Positions 15,590 to 25,710 of a DNA stretch of 64,000 nt are shown here, piece after piece. The position numbers and the translations under genes are program-made. Source of the stretch: Halomarinibacterium sp041392205 (lineage in GTDB: Bacteria > Bacteroidota > Bacteroidia > Flavobacteriales > Flavobacteriaceae). Every line of letters begins with the position of its first letter. The stretch's first letter is position 1. The notes beneath the pieces were generated by a model, which saw nothing but the letters and a program-made list of their open reading frames with translations, searched no databases and was not told the origin of the DNA. The stretch spans positions 33,274 to 97,273 of the forward strand of contig JAWKMO010000009.1 in the NCBI GenBank assembly GCA_041392205.1, written 5' to 3'.

Positions 15590-16744
15590 ATGAAATTCTC
15601 AAAATCATTATTCATTTTAGCCTTATCTTTTTCCTTCTTTTCATGTAAAGCTAAGGAAAAAGATCCTGTAGCACTTTACAAACCTGTCTATGAAATGACT
15701 CCCTCTACTTCAAAACATTCCATTAAAGTAGCATTATTGCTAGACACAAGTAACAGTATGGATGGACTTATAGACCAAGCCAAAGCCCAACTTTGGGAAA
15801 TAGTTAACGAACTTTCGTATGCAAAATGCAAGCATGAACAGCCCAACTTGGAAATTGCCTTGTATGAATACGGAAACGATAACCTCAATGCTAGAGAGGG
15901 TTATATTAGAAAAATTTTAGCGTTTACCAATGATCTTGATGATATCTCGAAAGAATTGTTTTCGTTAACAACAAATGGAGGGAGCGAGTATTGTGGCGCT
16001 GTAATAAACACCTCTTTAGATCAATTGGATTGGGGCAATGATGCAGACGACCTTAAAATGATATTTATTGCGGGTAATGAGCCTTTTAACCAAGGAACTA
16101 TCGATTATCGAGATGCTGCTAATAAGGCAAAAGAAAAAGATGTGGTCGTAAACACCATATTTTGTGGTGATTTTGCACACGGAGTAAATACCAAATGGCA
16201 AGAAGGTGCTCAATTGGCTTATGGTGATTATATGGCTATTAATCACAATCAACAAACCGTACATATAGCTTCCCCATATGACGATTTAATTTTGCAATTA
16301 AATATTCAATTAAACGGAACCTATGTCCCTTATGGTCATTATGGAAAGGAAAAAATTGCTGTACAGGAAGAACAAGATGTAAATGCAGCTGGATATAGTA
16401 AAGCGAATGCCGTTAGCAGAACAGTTTCAAAAAGCTCTCATTTATACGATAACAGTTCTTGGGATTTGGTAGATGCTGAAAAAGAACCAGGGTTTAGTTA
16501 TGATGCTCTAAAAAAAGAGGAACTTCCTGAAAATCTCAAAGGAAAATCGAAAGCTGAAATAAAAGCCTATGTTCAAAAACAGAAACTAGAAAGAGAACGT
16601 ATTCAAGCAGAAATTGCCAAACTCAATGAGCAACGGCGAACATTTATTGCCAATCAACCCAAAGAAAATACCAATGGCTTGGAAAGTGCCATGGTGGAAG
16701 CTTTAAAAAAACAAGCGAAAAAGAAAAATTATAGTTGGAACTAA
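15590..16744 (+). CDS. VWA-domain lipoprotein
   Basis: A 384-residue probable lipoprotein: a hydrophobic leader with a lipobox-like FFSC (Cys19). A von Willebrand factor A domain covers about residues 44-245 and opens with a MIDAS motif DTSNSMDG (DxSxS), so it probably binds a divalent metal. The C-terminal 90 residues are Lys/Glu-rich and helical. It is divergent from the LytTR pair and shares a promoter motif with it. The function is unknown; a surface or periplasmic binding role controlled by that system is an inference. Confidence 0.8.
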   Translation: MKFSKSLFILALSFSFFSCKAKEKDPVALYKPVYEMTPSTSKHSIKVALLLDTSNSMDGLIDQAKAQLWEIVNELSYAKCKHEQPNLEIALYEYGNDNLNAREGYIRKILAFTNDLDDISKELFSLTTNGGSEYCGAVINTSLDQLDWGNDADDLKMIFIAGNEPFNQGTIDYRDAANKAKEKDVVVNTIFCGDFAHGVNTKWQEGAQLAYGDYMAINHNQQTVHIASPYDDLILQLNIQLNGTYVPYGHYGKEKIAVQEEQDVNAAGYSKANAVSRTVSKSSHLYDNSSWDLVDAEKEPGFSYDALKKEELPENLKGKSKAEIKAYVQKQKLERERIQAEIAKLNEQRRTFIANQPKENTNGLESAMVEALKKQAKKKNYSWN

Positions 16745-16771
16745 AAAAAGCCCCAGCTGGGGCTTTTTTTT
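16743..16771. terminator. Bidirectional terminator between the VWA gene and the porP-like gene
   Basis: A perfect palindrome AGCCCCAGCTGGGGCT flanked by A and T runs serves both converging genes. It overlaps the stop codons of both. Confidence 0.9.
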
Positions 16772-17790
16772 ATTTTGTATTAGGACGTAACATTCCGTTG
16801 TATCTCATATCTTGAGACCAACTTCTATAATTTCCTTCTAAAAAGTTATACCCTATTGTTAATTGATGAAATCCTCCTTTTTCTAATCGAACATTTCCTG
16901 TTTGATAAGAGTAGGTATAAGCAAAAACAAACTTATTATAGTTTACTAATAACTGGTGTTATGTATTGTAACTTTTGATCTTTTATTTCTGAACCGTCTA
17001 AGTATTCTGCTCCATCAAAGCTTCGGCGGTAGGAGATTCCTCCCCAAATTCTTCCAAAATCCATACTGCGAAAAGCTTTAAAGTTTACATCAATAGATTG
17101 TTCATTAGTTCGCTCCCTCCAAATAAATAAGAAGGAAGGCTCATAAGTCCAAACACCATAAGCACTAGAAATACCATAAGAAGCTGCTAAATTATAGGCT
17201 CTTTGATTGTTGGATTCTATTTCTTCTGTAAATAAATTTCTATTTCTAAAGAGTAAATTCTTTACTGTAAAATGTGCTTGAAAGTCTAAAAAGTTATAGG
17301 ACATCCCTGCATCCACATTAAAATAGGAAGTACTTTGTATGATTCCTGCTATAATAGGGTCAAAATCATTAGGATCGAAATTTGTTTCATCTAATCTTGA
17401 TTGAATAATCCCAGCACTAAGCCCAAAGGATAATTGATTTAAATCATACTTGCTACGCGAAAACATAATATGATGCGCATAAGTTAAGTAGCCCCCCACT
17501 TGTGAGTGATACCCATTTTTATCGTTAAAAAGTATTGCTCCTATTCCAGAACGATCCCCAAGTCTAGTATGATAACTTAAGGTTTGTACATTAGGCGCTT
17601 CATTTTGATCAAACCATTGTTGCCTTGCCGTAAGTCTTACCTTCCCATAAGAATAAGACCCTGCCATAGAAGGGTGCAATAAATAAAGATTATCTGCAAA
17701 ATAATCAGAATAAGTAGGTATTCCATCCTGTGCATACATTAAAGAAGTACACAATAATAAAAGACTTAGGTATGTGTTTTTAATTTTCAT
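16770..17790 (-). pseudogene. PorP/SprF family T9SS protein, one frameshift near its 3' end
   Basis: Outer-membrane protein of the type needed for secretion or anchoring of SprB-like, type B sorted T9SS cargo. The intact frame runs 17790-16936 (284 residues): signal peptide ending MYAQ, then DNLYLLHPSMAGSY and barrel strands. The frame then stops, but the next frame downstream continues the family C-terminus (NKFVFAYTYSYQ, LTIGYNFLEGNYRSW, ending MLRPNTK at 16770). Removing one A from the AAA at 16942-16944 restores a 339-residue protein. It is 20 bases after the giant adhesin gene, its likely cargo. A sequencing error is at least as likely as a real mutation. Confidence 0.85.
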
Positions 17791-17809
17791 ATTTAAAAGT
17801 AACTATTAT

Positions 17810-18061
17810 CTATCGTTTAATTGTAAAATGCCCTGTAAAAGTTTTATTGGTTCCCTGCTCTTGGTAGTCCACCCTAAACCAGTAATCGCTCGATGGTAAC
17901 GGAGCTCCGTTATAGGTTCCATCCCACCCCTGCCCCAAGGGGCTTACCTGCTTGAGTAGCTTCCCATAACGGTCAAAGATATAAATCTTTGCCGTAGGAT
18001 CGTACTGCGCAATGCCAATTATGTTCCACGTATCGTGGTAACCGTCCCCATTAGGGGTCAT
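17810..18061 (-). CDS. C-terminal type B sorting domain fragment of the adhesin
   Basis: An open 83-codon segment holding the gliding motility-associated C-terminal domain: MTPNGDGYHDTW, then KIYIFDRYGKLL, a GWDGTYNG turn and a final FTGHFTIKR strand. This domain directs T9SS secretion, usually with a PorP/SprF partner, and that gene is next. It is the 3' end of the large adhesin gene and not a gene of its own. The codons just upstream should read into TPNGDG but are out of frame. Confidence 0.75.
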   Translation of the reverse strand: MTPNGDGYHDTWNIIGIAQYDPTAKIYIFDRYGKLLKQVSPLGQGWDGTYNGAPLPSSDYWFRVDYQEQGTNKTFTGHFTIKR

Positions 18062-21000
18062 ATACTCGGATAGTCCACTACCCCTACCTCAAAACTTACC
18101 GTCCCACAGCCATTGGCATCACTTATAGTCACTATGCGTCCCAGGGCTCACCCCACTAAATACCTCACTGTCCTGAAACGGACCTCCGTCCAACTGGTAC
18201 ACCCAGTCCCCACTGCCCGAACTAACACCGTAATAACATGTTCTTAGGCAAAGGCCCCATTGGTTACCTCTGCTCCATAGACCAACGGAGGCGAAGACGC
18301 CACAACCGTAGTGGTCACTTCACTCACGGCAACCAGTGGCCATTTCCGTTACCAGCACACTATAATTGCCCGCACTCAAAGCCAACAGCGAAGGACCCAC
18401 CTCATTGGGCAATACCTGACCCTCCACAGACCATACAAAGGTATGCAACTGAGGATCTAAGCCCGTATCCAACAACGGGGGCGAGGATGCACAAACTCCC
18501 TCCACTATCAGGTTACCACTCTCATCCACACAGAGCCTATAGGTCTCATCCAATAGAAACGGAGGCAATTGCTCTACGCTTTTAATATCACAGGAACCAC
18601 CGAATAACAAGAACGCTGGTCATCGGGGTCTGTCACGGTTGGTCACACGAGCATATATCTGTTGTGGGTTCACTAAGACTATAGAAATCCGAAAGCGCAT
18701 TAACACCCAACTCCGCATCCTCCTCGCTACCGTGATAGGTAAGGATAAACTGACCTAACGATTACTGCCCCCCAATATCTCCGACATAGAAGCCTGTGCC
18801 TGAAGATGTTCCCTTCCGTATTGTTGCCCGTATCCACTAACTGGAAAATCCCAATACCGTCACCGACCTTCCGGTAATACCAAATAATATAAGCCGATTC
18901 AGGCGCCGTAGCATAACCCTTCCTTGACCACCAAATCAAAACTCAAACTTACTTCTTGGGTCACCGGATCTTCTATACTGTACATAACAACCAGTCTCTC
19001 GATTCTCTATACGAACATAAATTGTCTGCGGAGTTCACCGTATTTAGAAAAATTACCAACATTAACTATTGGGTTCATATCGTTCTCTGCTTCCAATAGC
19101 GTCCTATAGTAACTAACCTCAAAATCATCCGATGACTGCCCATTGAGAACAGAAGCATCGTTCTGAGTCAAATCAAAGGTCCCTATCCCATCAAAGCTAA
19201 CTCGCAAACAACCAAATCTTCTACCTGAGCACTGCCATCAGGCAGTAGGTCCCACACGAAGCGGTAAGGCAACTACTGCGTAACGGGGAAGCGTGCTGGG
19301 AGGAGACCTCACGGGTAACCCTCATACACCGTCTGCTCGTTGGGCACTGTATTCTGATAAAGGCTTAGTTCCAAAAATCTCCGTCCCCAACAATCCTAGT
19401 ACCGCAGCCTCAAAACTCTCATAATAAAAAATCGTTACCCTACCTGACCATCCAAAATAGCATCCTGCGCTGCCGTCAAATCAAAATAAGAGATCCCATC
19501 AGTGGCATCCACATCATCGTCATTGCCATCACCATCCACATCCCTGCCGTACCGTCGCACATCAACAAAGGATCTGGTACCTCTGCAACGGGGTTGGGAA
19601 GCACCCGTAAGGTCAATACCGTGCGAATCTCGCAACTGCCGCCCTCGGATCCCCAAACACTTACATAAAGCTCCTGTGGGTTCGCTACATTCCCAAATTC
19701 ATCGTAATTCTGATGGGACGTAGCGTCGCTATCGACTCCATTATTGTCCTGTGCCAGAACTGAGTCAGGTAATAAAATACCGTATAGCTCGGATCCCCAT
19801 TGGTGATAACCTGATCGTTTTGGGTAAGGTCGAAGGTCGATACTTGATAAATAGACACTACCTCCTATCTCATCATCGCACAACTCCATTACAAAAGGAC
19901 CCGATCCCAATACCGGTAAGCCCACTACCGTTATCTCAAAACCACTCACTCGACCACAGCCCGTATCGTTATTAGCGCGTACCAAAGCGGCTGAACGGGG
20001 GTTACCGTATTTCTCATAAGCTTCAGGGGTAACAACGCGTTATTACAACTCCAGCATCCGCCAAACTTTCATAATAACTCACCGCGTAAATCTTCACCAC
20101 AGGGGTGTTGTTCCCTAAGGCTATCGACTGGTTGTCCAAGATTGAACACATAAAAACCATCGCCGTCCTCATCACAACCCAACAAATCCAAAGCATCCAA
20201 ATCTTCGGGAGCCCCTCTCCGGAGAAGATCGCGCACCTGAAGCATCCAGCTTGGCACAATCATATGCCAGCGCATTTACCCAAGGCGAGGGGGCTATAAC
20301 TCGCGTTACACGAGCATATACCGTCTGATCATGGGAACTATATTGGAATAAGGATGTACCAAAGCAAAGGGAAGGATCTCCCGCCTCGGCTTCTGCTGCC
20401 CATCGTCTCGTAATGAGTCGAACGCGTCTACGCATCGCCATTGATAATCTCCGTATCCTTGCTGCTCAATATAAAATTGTCGTAAAAACCATTATTCGTT
20501 GGCATCATCACAGCTACACAGGAGCAAAGGCTCTAAAGGAGATGGATTCAGACTCTACCGTAATGACAAAACTCGTCGTGGCGTCACAACCCTCTCCATT
20601 TAAAACCGATATAAATCATCGGGGGACCCTTCATTGGGATGGTTCCCGGATTAATATCGGATTGTTATTAGTCTGATCGTCTATATTGGCATAGTAGAAA
20701 ACCGTTAAATCCACATTCCCTGAGTAATCAAATCGGTATTAAAGGTCAAATCAAATAACGACACCCCATCGGTGATACTCCCACTTGCCGTCATCAGCAC
20801 AGGTACAAATCATCTCCCAATCCTAAAACAGGAAACTCTACCTCAACCGAAGAACTTATCTGCACAGCCCGTAACCACTCTCCAATCGTACCCATATCCG
20901 TCTGACCCCCACTTATATAAAAGCTTCAGGACTCGCAATGGCATTTATCCCAGCCTCATCGAGAGCTGTGTAGGTGAGTGCCAAATAATCAATTGTTCCC

Positions 21001-21329
21001 TCCTATAACAAAAGGATCGTTCTGTGTCAAATCAAAAAAGAGACCTGTCCGTCGCCATCATCGCACGAAAACATAGGATCAATAAAATCTAACGTAGGAG
21101 CCTCCGGTAATGGTGTCACTATAAGCTCCAACGCCACAATCGTATAACAGGGAAGTACCGCAGGGGAACATCAAAAAATACACGGGCATACACTATCACG
21201 GCTATGAACTCATATTCGTATAAAGCCCTACGTCTCTGTCCCTGGCAATCCAGCTTGGGCTTCGACCAAGGTCTCATAATATAAAATCGATACATCCGGA
21301 TCCTACCCAAGAATCTCCGTATCTCGAAG

Positions 21330-23190
21330 GGTCAAATCAAAACCACTCGATAACCCATTGTCAAAATCACCCGTCATTGTCCCCCATTGTCGCACGCCGT
21401 AATAGGAGTCGGTGACATATTGGGCGTAGGATTTGGCAATACCGTAAGGAGTCACCGTAACGACCGTCCGACAACCAAAACCACTCTCTATCCTTGCAAC
21501 AACCGTCTCACGGGTGATAATATTCTGATGGCATCGGATACTATAGGGTTGTCTGATAACTCGTCCCCGGGAGTCGCATACCAACTCACCGTTAAATCCG
21601 GATGCATGCCACGTGAGAACCAAATCCTGCAACGTCAGGTTAAAGGTGCTAATCTCGTCCGTTGGCGTACTGCCCTGCAACTCATCATCACACAAAAAAT
21701 ACTTCAAAAGGACCCAAATTCGCAGGCAAAGGATCTACTATCAACTGCAAAGGAACTATATCATAACAACCACTAGCACCATTGTTGGGAAAGGTATGTT
21801 TCCGTTACTACCACCCAAAATATATAGCGTCTGAGGGTTCGGTGTTCAGCCAACTCGTAGGGTTGGGTATCGCCTGAGAAAAATCCGGAGCCGTAGGGCC
21901 ATCTACACATAGCAATCACTTCAACTCATCCTCATAATAGTACAAATCGAACTCCAAAGGGTCCATCGTTCCCAATACCTCCCGGCTCCACTACCGTTAG
22001 ATCAAGTCGTTATCCCATCGGCTACCACATCACCTTCACCGCTCGCAATGGCGCTGGCTCCGTAGCCATAGGACGATCTCTTACCTCAACAGCATTTCAA
22101 TACCCGAATAACAGCCGTGCTGATACGCTCTAAACGAACCCATACACTATCATTGTACGGGTCGTCGTTAGTGTACAGGGACCTATGGGCAATATTTCAT
22201 TAACATCTAACTGTGTCCCATAATGTAACTTACCTCCAAAGTCCGGATCGCCGCCCGTAATGGAGGGATCCTGAGTCAAATCAAACTCCACAAAGCCGTC
22301 ATTGTCTTCATCACAAACTGCAAAGCTTCCAAAGGATCCATACTGGGCGTAGGATTTGGTAATACCGTAGAGGTCACCGTAACGACCGTCAGAACAACCA
22401 AAACCACTCTCTATCCTTGCAACAACCGTCTGCGGAGTAATCGTATTCTGATGCAGCGTCGGATCCCACAATGATTGTCTGACAACTCGTCCCCAGGAGT
22501 CGCATACCAACTCACCGTTAAATCCGGATGCATACGCCGTGAGAACCAAATCCTGCAACGTCAGGTTAAAGGTGCTAATCTCATCTGTTGGCGTACTGCC
22601 CTGCAACTCATCATCACACAAAAATACTTCAAAAAGGACCCAAATTCGCAGGCAAAGGGGATCTACTATCAACTGAGAACTATATCCTTGCTGCTTCCAC
22701 TAGCGCCATTGGGGTTCGGAGGACTCGTGCTAGCTCCATTTCCCACTACCACCAAAATATATAGCGTCTGAGGGTTCGAGGTATTAAAATAACTCGTAGG
22801 GTTGGGTATCGCCTGAGAAAAATCCGGAGCCGTAAGGGCCACATCCCCCGCAGCAATCGCCTCCAACTCATCCTCATAATAGTACAAATCGAACTCCAAA
22901 GGGTCCATCGTTCCCAATACCTCCGGCTCCACTACCGTTAGATCAAAAGCCGTTATCCCATCGGCTACCACATCGTCACACAATCGCAATGGCGCTGGCT
23001 CCGTAGCCATAGGACGATCTCTTACTTCAAGAACAACTCCAATACCGAATAACAACTCGTACTCAAACTCTCCACTCGCGCCCAAACAACATCATTGTAA
23101 ATATCGTCATTGGGATAAGGGTTCGACAAAGGCAATATCCCGTTCTCAGCATCTAACTGTGTCCCATGATAACTTACCACCAAATCCGGA
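21330..23190 (-). repeat. Two tandem copies of a roughly 930-950-base unit within the adhesin array
   Basis: Matching landmarks recur at near-constant distance: the bases before residue motif CDDELQGSTPTDE (21600 and 22526), the GGACGATCTC stretch (22071 and 23012) and TGTGTCCCA (22212 and 23158), giving offsets of 926, 941 and 946. Each unit encodes about three modules. The copies are close to identical in many stretches, but differ by short insertions and deletions as well as substitutions; the copy at 22.3-23.2 kb stays in frame longest. Confidence 0.75.
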
Positions 23191-24386
23191 TCGCCACCCG
23201 TTATATCTAAATCCGCTAAACTTAAATCAAATTCCCCAAAGCCATTGTTGTCTTCATCACATATAACTAAAGGAAATGGAGTCGGGTTTATAGTTGTAGG
23301 GGGAGGTGCGAATTCTACAAACAAGGTTCCTTCTGTTTCACACCCAGCGGCACCACCAAAGGTGACGATTAATTTATAATTACCCGTTACCGTAATATCT
23401 ACGGTAGGTCCTGTTTCAGCAGGTACAAAAGGAACAAATATCCCCGAACCCAAAGGATCCTCAAACTGCCACTCATATAGTGTTCCACTAGGAACGTTTA
23501 GCTCTGGAGCAATGGTAAAGGTTTCTCCTTCGCAACGTGCCGCGCTATTGGCTACTGTTAGGTCTATTCCCAAATCTACATCGCCTATATTAAAAGAACC
23601 CGCCTCAAGAAACACCGCTATATCAAATGCTGTATCACCTTCATCGGCGATTACTAATTTAATTGTATATGGGTTTCCAACTACAACATCTCCCATAGCT
23701 GTTAACTCGACTGTTTGTCCATTAAAATCTATAGCGGCAAGGTTTTCATCGTTGTATGGAAAAAAATTATACTTATCAAAATATTCGGGGTTTACAGCAG
23801 CACATTGCCCAGGAACATCGGGACGAATGTTTGTAACTTCTATAGGAATGGTTGTTCCTGGTAAAACTGCAAGATTCTGAACCACACCAGTAACTTGGTC
23901 TATAAGTATAAATGCAAAAGCATCCGAAAAACTACATTCAAAAAATTCATTGTATTCTTCCGAAGCCATAATAAAATCAAAACTAATCTGAGGGATTAAG
24001 GGTGTAAAGTCAAACTGAATCCAAGAGGCATTGTTAGTGTTAGTCGCAGTAGTTTGCGCTTCTAAATCTGCATCTCCTGGCCAACCAAAACCCCCATCAC
24101 TATGGACGACTAAATTAGGTCCCGGCGCATTTGCTACATTCCCTGAGGTTAAAATAATACCCGATTCAAAAGGAAAGTCGGAGCCATTTCTAAAAAAAGC
24201 ACCAATTCCATTAACATCTCCAAAATTGGTTCCTGTACTTTGGGAAAAGTTGGACACATCGGCACAGGTACCACTTATTAAAATATCCTCAACAAGTTGT
24301 TGTGTAGTAAGGGTTTCATCGACAGTAATTTGACCATACCCAAACCATGAAAAAAACAATACAATGGGGAGTAAAAGTCTCTTCAT
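23022..24386 (-). CDS. N-terminal fragment of the adhesin with choice-of-anchor L domain
   Basis: The longest intact frame of the broken adhesin, 454 codons from ATG 24386 (an upstream ATG at 24407 would lie within the promoter). It contains the signal peptide, the choice-of-anchor L domain with ASEEYNEFF and DAFAFILID, an Ig/PKD-like segment (about 290-375) and the first FDLS module. Reading is lost between 23085 and 23022, after ARVES: the next frame carries on with LEVRDRPMATEPAPLRLCDD. Confidence 0.75.
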   Translation of the reverse strand: MKRLLLPIVLFFSWFGYGQITVDETLTTQQLVEDILISGTCADVSNFSQSTGTNFGDVNGIGAFFRNGSDFPFESGIILTSGNVANAPGPNLVVHSDGGFGWPGDADLEAQTTATNTNNASWIQFDFTPLIPQISFDFIMASEEYNEFFECSFSDAFAFILIDQVTGVVQNLAVLPGTTIPIEVTNIRPDVPGQCAAVNPEYFDKYNFFPYNDENLAAIDFNGQTVELTAMGDVVVGNPYTIKLVIADEGDTAFDIAVFLEAGSFNIGDVDLGIDLTVANSAARCEGETFTIAPELNVPSGTLYEWQFEDPLGSGIFVPFVPAETGPTVDITVTGNYKLIVTFGGAAGCETEGTLFVEFAPPPTTINPTPFPLVICDEDNNGFGEFDLSLADLDITGGDPDLVVSYHGTQLDAENGILPLSNPYPNDDIYNDVVWARVESLSTSCYSVLELFLK

Positions 24387-24404
24387 AAATAGGTTGTTAA
24401 TTGC

Positions 24405-24443
24405 CAAATATATTGAATACTGTTGTTTTCTTTCCTATTTTTG
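24405..24443. promoter_or_regulatory. Overlapping divergent promoters for the adhesin and the nfu-like gene
   Basis: Minus strand: TATATTTG (24405-24412) ends 18 bases before the adhesin ATG. Plus strand: TTG (24413-24415), 20 bases and TATTTTTG (24436-24443) end 17 bases before the nfu-like ATG. Both match TAnnTTTG exactly. The -33 box of one directly adjoins the -7 box of the other, so polymerase could not easily use both at once. Confidence 0.6.
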
Positions 24444-24460
24444 CCAAAAAAAGCTTAAAA

Positions 24461-25372
24461 ATGGAAGATTTTAACATTGCAATTCAACCTACCAAGAACG
24501 AAAACATTGTAAAATTTATTGCAAACTCCTTTCTAACAAGGGTTGAGAGCTTTGAATTTAAGAACATTGACGAAGCAAAAAACAGTCCTTTAGCCCAACA
24601 ATTATTTCATCTTCCGTTTGTTAAAACCGTCTATATTTCTCAAAACTTTATAGCCATTGAAAAGTATGCTATTGTAGCATGGGAAGCTGTTCAAGATGAA
24701 GTTGCTAATTCGATAAAAGCCTATTTAACTAATGGAAAACCTGTAATATTGGCTTCTGAAAATACTAAAAAGATTCCTGTTTCTGTATATGCTGAAAGCA
24801 CCCCAAATCCTTCGGTTCAAAAATTTGTCGCCAATAAACCCTTAATTGACGGCTCTTTTGAATTTAAAAACATTGATGATACCGCAAAAGCTCCAATTGC
24901 GAGAGCTTTGTTTACTTTTCCGTTTGTGAAAGAAGTATTTATTCATTCCAATTATATCTCTATTACCAAATACGATATTGTTTCGTGGGAAGAAATTACC
25001 ATGGAATTGCGTGCATTTTTAAAAAAATATCTTGAAGAAGGAAAACCTATTTTTACTGAAGGAATCCTTCAAAATAATACCTTAACACAAAAAGAGGTTC
25101 CCTCTAAAACTTCCGAAGAGAAAAATTATACTCAATTTGAAAAAGAGATTGTTTCCATTTTAAAGGAATATGTGCAACCCGCAGTGGCAAGTGATGGTGG
25201 CCATATTGCATTCGATTCTTATCATGAAGCTTCCAAAACCGTTCGGGTTGTATTACAAGGGGCTTGTAGTGGTTGCCCCTCTTCCACCTTCACTCTTAAA
25301 AATGGAATTGAAACCATGCTTAAAGACATGTTAAACGACACCACATTAAAAGTAGAAGCTATAAATGGTTAA
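24461..25372 (+). CDS. NifU/Nfu-family iron-sulfur carrier with duplicated N-terminal domain
   Basis: Delivers Fe-S clusters to target proteins. The 303-residue protein has two copies of the Nfu N-terminal domain (about 1-100 and 106-205), sharing the pattern SFEFKNIDxxxxxPxAxxLFxxPFVKxVxI. One C-terminal NifU domain follows (about 220-303) with the cluster ligands C269-S-G-C272. A longer frame begins at 24401, but ATG 24461 starts with conserved sequence and is correctly placed after the promoter. Dodecin follows. The doubled N-domain appears normal for Flavobacteriia. Confidence 0.93.
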   Translation: MEDFNIAIQPTKNENIVKFIANSFLTRVESFEFKNIDEAKNSPLAQQLFHLPFVKTVYISQNFIAIEKYAIVAWEAVQDEVANSIKAYLTNGKPVILASENTKKIPVSVYAESTPNPSVQKFVANKPLIDGSFEFKNIDDTAKAPIARALFTFPFVKEVFIHSNYISITKYDIVSWEEITMELRAFLKKYLEEGKPIFTEGILQNNTLTQKEVPSKTSEEKNYTQFEKEIVSILKEYVQPAVASDGGHIAFDSYHEASKTVRVVLQGACSGCPSSTFTLKNGIETMLKDMLNDTTLKVEAING

Positions 25373-25438
25373 TTTAAAGCCAACCATTTCATATAATTTT
25401 CTTATCTTTTCAAATAATAATTCTTAAATTTTAAAGAA

Positions 25439-25639
25439 ATGGCTGTATTAAAAGTAATAGAAGTACTTGCAAATTCAAATAACAGTTGGGAAGAAGCTAC
25501 CCAAAATGCTGTTACCCACGCTGCAAAAAGTGTAAAACACATTCGATCTGTGTATGTACAAGAGCAAAGTGCCATTGTTGATAGGGACACAATTGCAGAA
25601 TACCGTGTAAACGTAAAGATTACCTTTGAAGTAAAATAG
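25439..25639 (+). CDS. Dodecin family flavin-binding protein
   Basis: A 66-residue protein with the dodecin fold pattern: strand (MAVLKVIEVLANS), one helix (SWEEATQNAVTHAAKSVKHI), then two strands (RSVYVQEQSAIVD, AEYRVNVKITFEV). Dodecins assemble into hollow dodecamers that store or buffer flavins in the cytoplasm. It is closed by its own terminator and is probably read from the nfu-like promoter or from a start in the preceding 66 bases. Confidence 0.9.
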   Translation: MAVLKVIEVLANSNNSWEEATQNAVTHAAKSVKHIRSVYVQEQSAIVDRDTIAEYRVNVKITFEVK

Positions 25640-25663
25640 GCTAATTGTTAAATCTTTTTTTAC

Positions 25664-25695
25664 TACGCTTTTGAGTATTCAAAAGCGTATTTTTG
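25664..25695 (+). terminator. Terminator after dodecin, overlapping a -7-like box for the next gene
   Basis: A perfect 11-bp stem TACGCTTTTGA / TCAAAAGCGTA with a 4-base loop is followed by TTTTTG. The end of the stem and the T-run together spell TATTTTTG (25688-25695), a full TAnnTTTG match 15 bases before the next ATG, so the site may serve both purposes. Confidence 0.8.
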
Positions 25696-25710
25696 TTTTT
25701 ATTTAATCCT

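Larger units (their letters stand above)
17810..24386 (-). pseudogene. Giant modular adhesin, choice-of-anchor L plus FDLT-type repeats plus type B T9SS sorting domain; central part frameshifted many times
   Basis: The two ends read as one about 2,190-residue surface protein. The N-terminus has a signal peptide (MKRLLLPIVLFFSWFGYGQ) and a choice-of-anchor L domain (about 25-290). Modules of about 100 residues follow, with the pattern C-D-[DE]-x-DG-x-FDLT, a YY or YH strand and an ARVES-like end. The C-terminus (17810-18061) is a gliding motility-associated domain (TPNGDG, YIFDRYGK, GWDGTYNG, GHFTIKR). Between about 18061 and 23085 module fragments occur in all three minus frames, switching every 50-400 bases. 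The array is more GC-rich than its surroundings. Either a poorly assembled repeat array or a decayed gene. Confidence 0.85.

Noticed and set aside
18238..21834. Plus-strand reading frames of 60-130 codons inside the adhesin array
   Set aside because: They are antisense to recognisable module sequence, have low-complexity or Ser/Pro/His-rich composition and no start context, so they are by-products of the broken repeat gene.
21330..23190. Repeat array considered as CRISPR or as a transposon
   Set aside because: Units are about 930 bases, encode protein modules, have no short conserved repeats with spacers, no terminal inverted repeats and no transposase.
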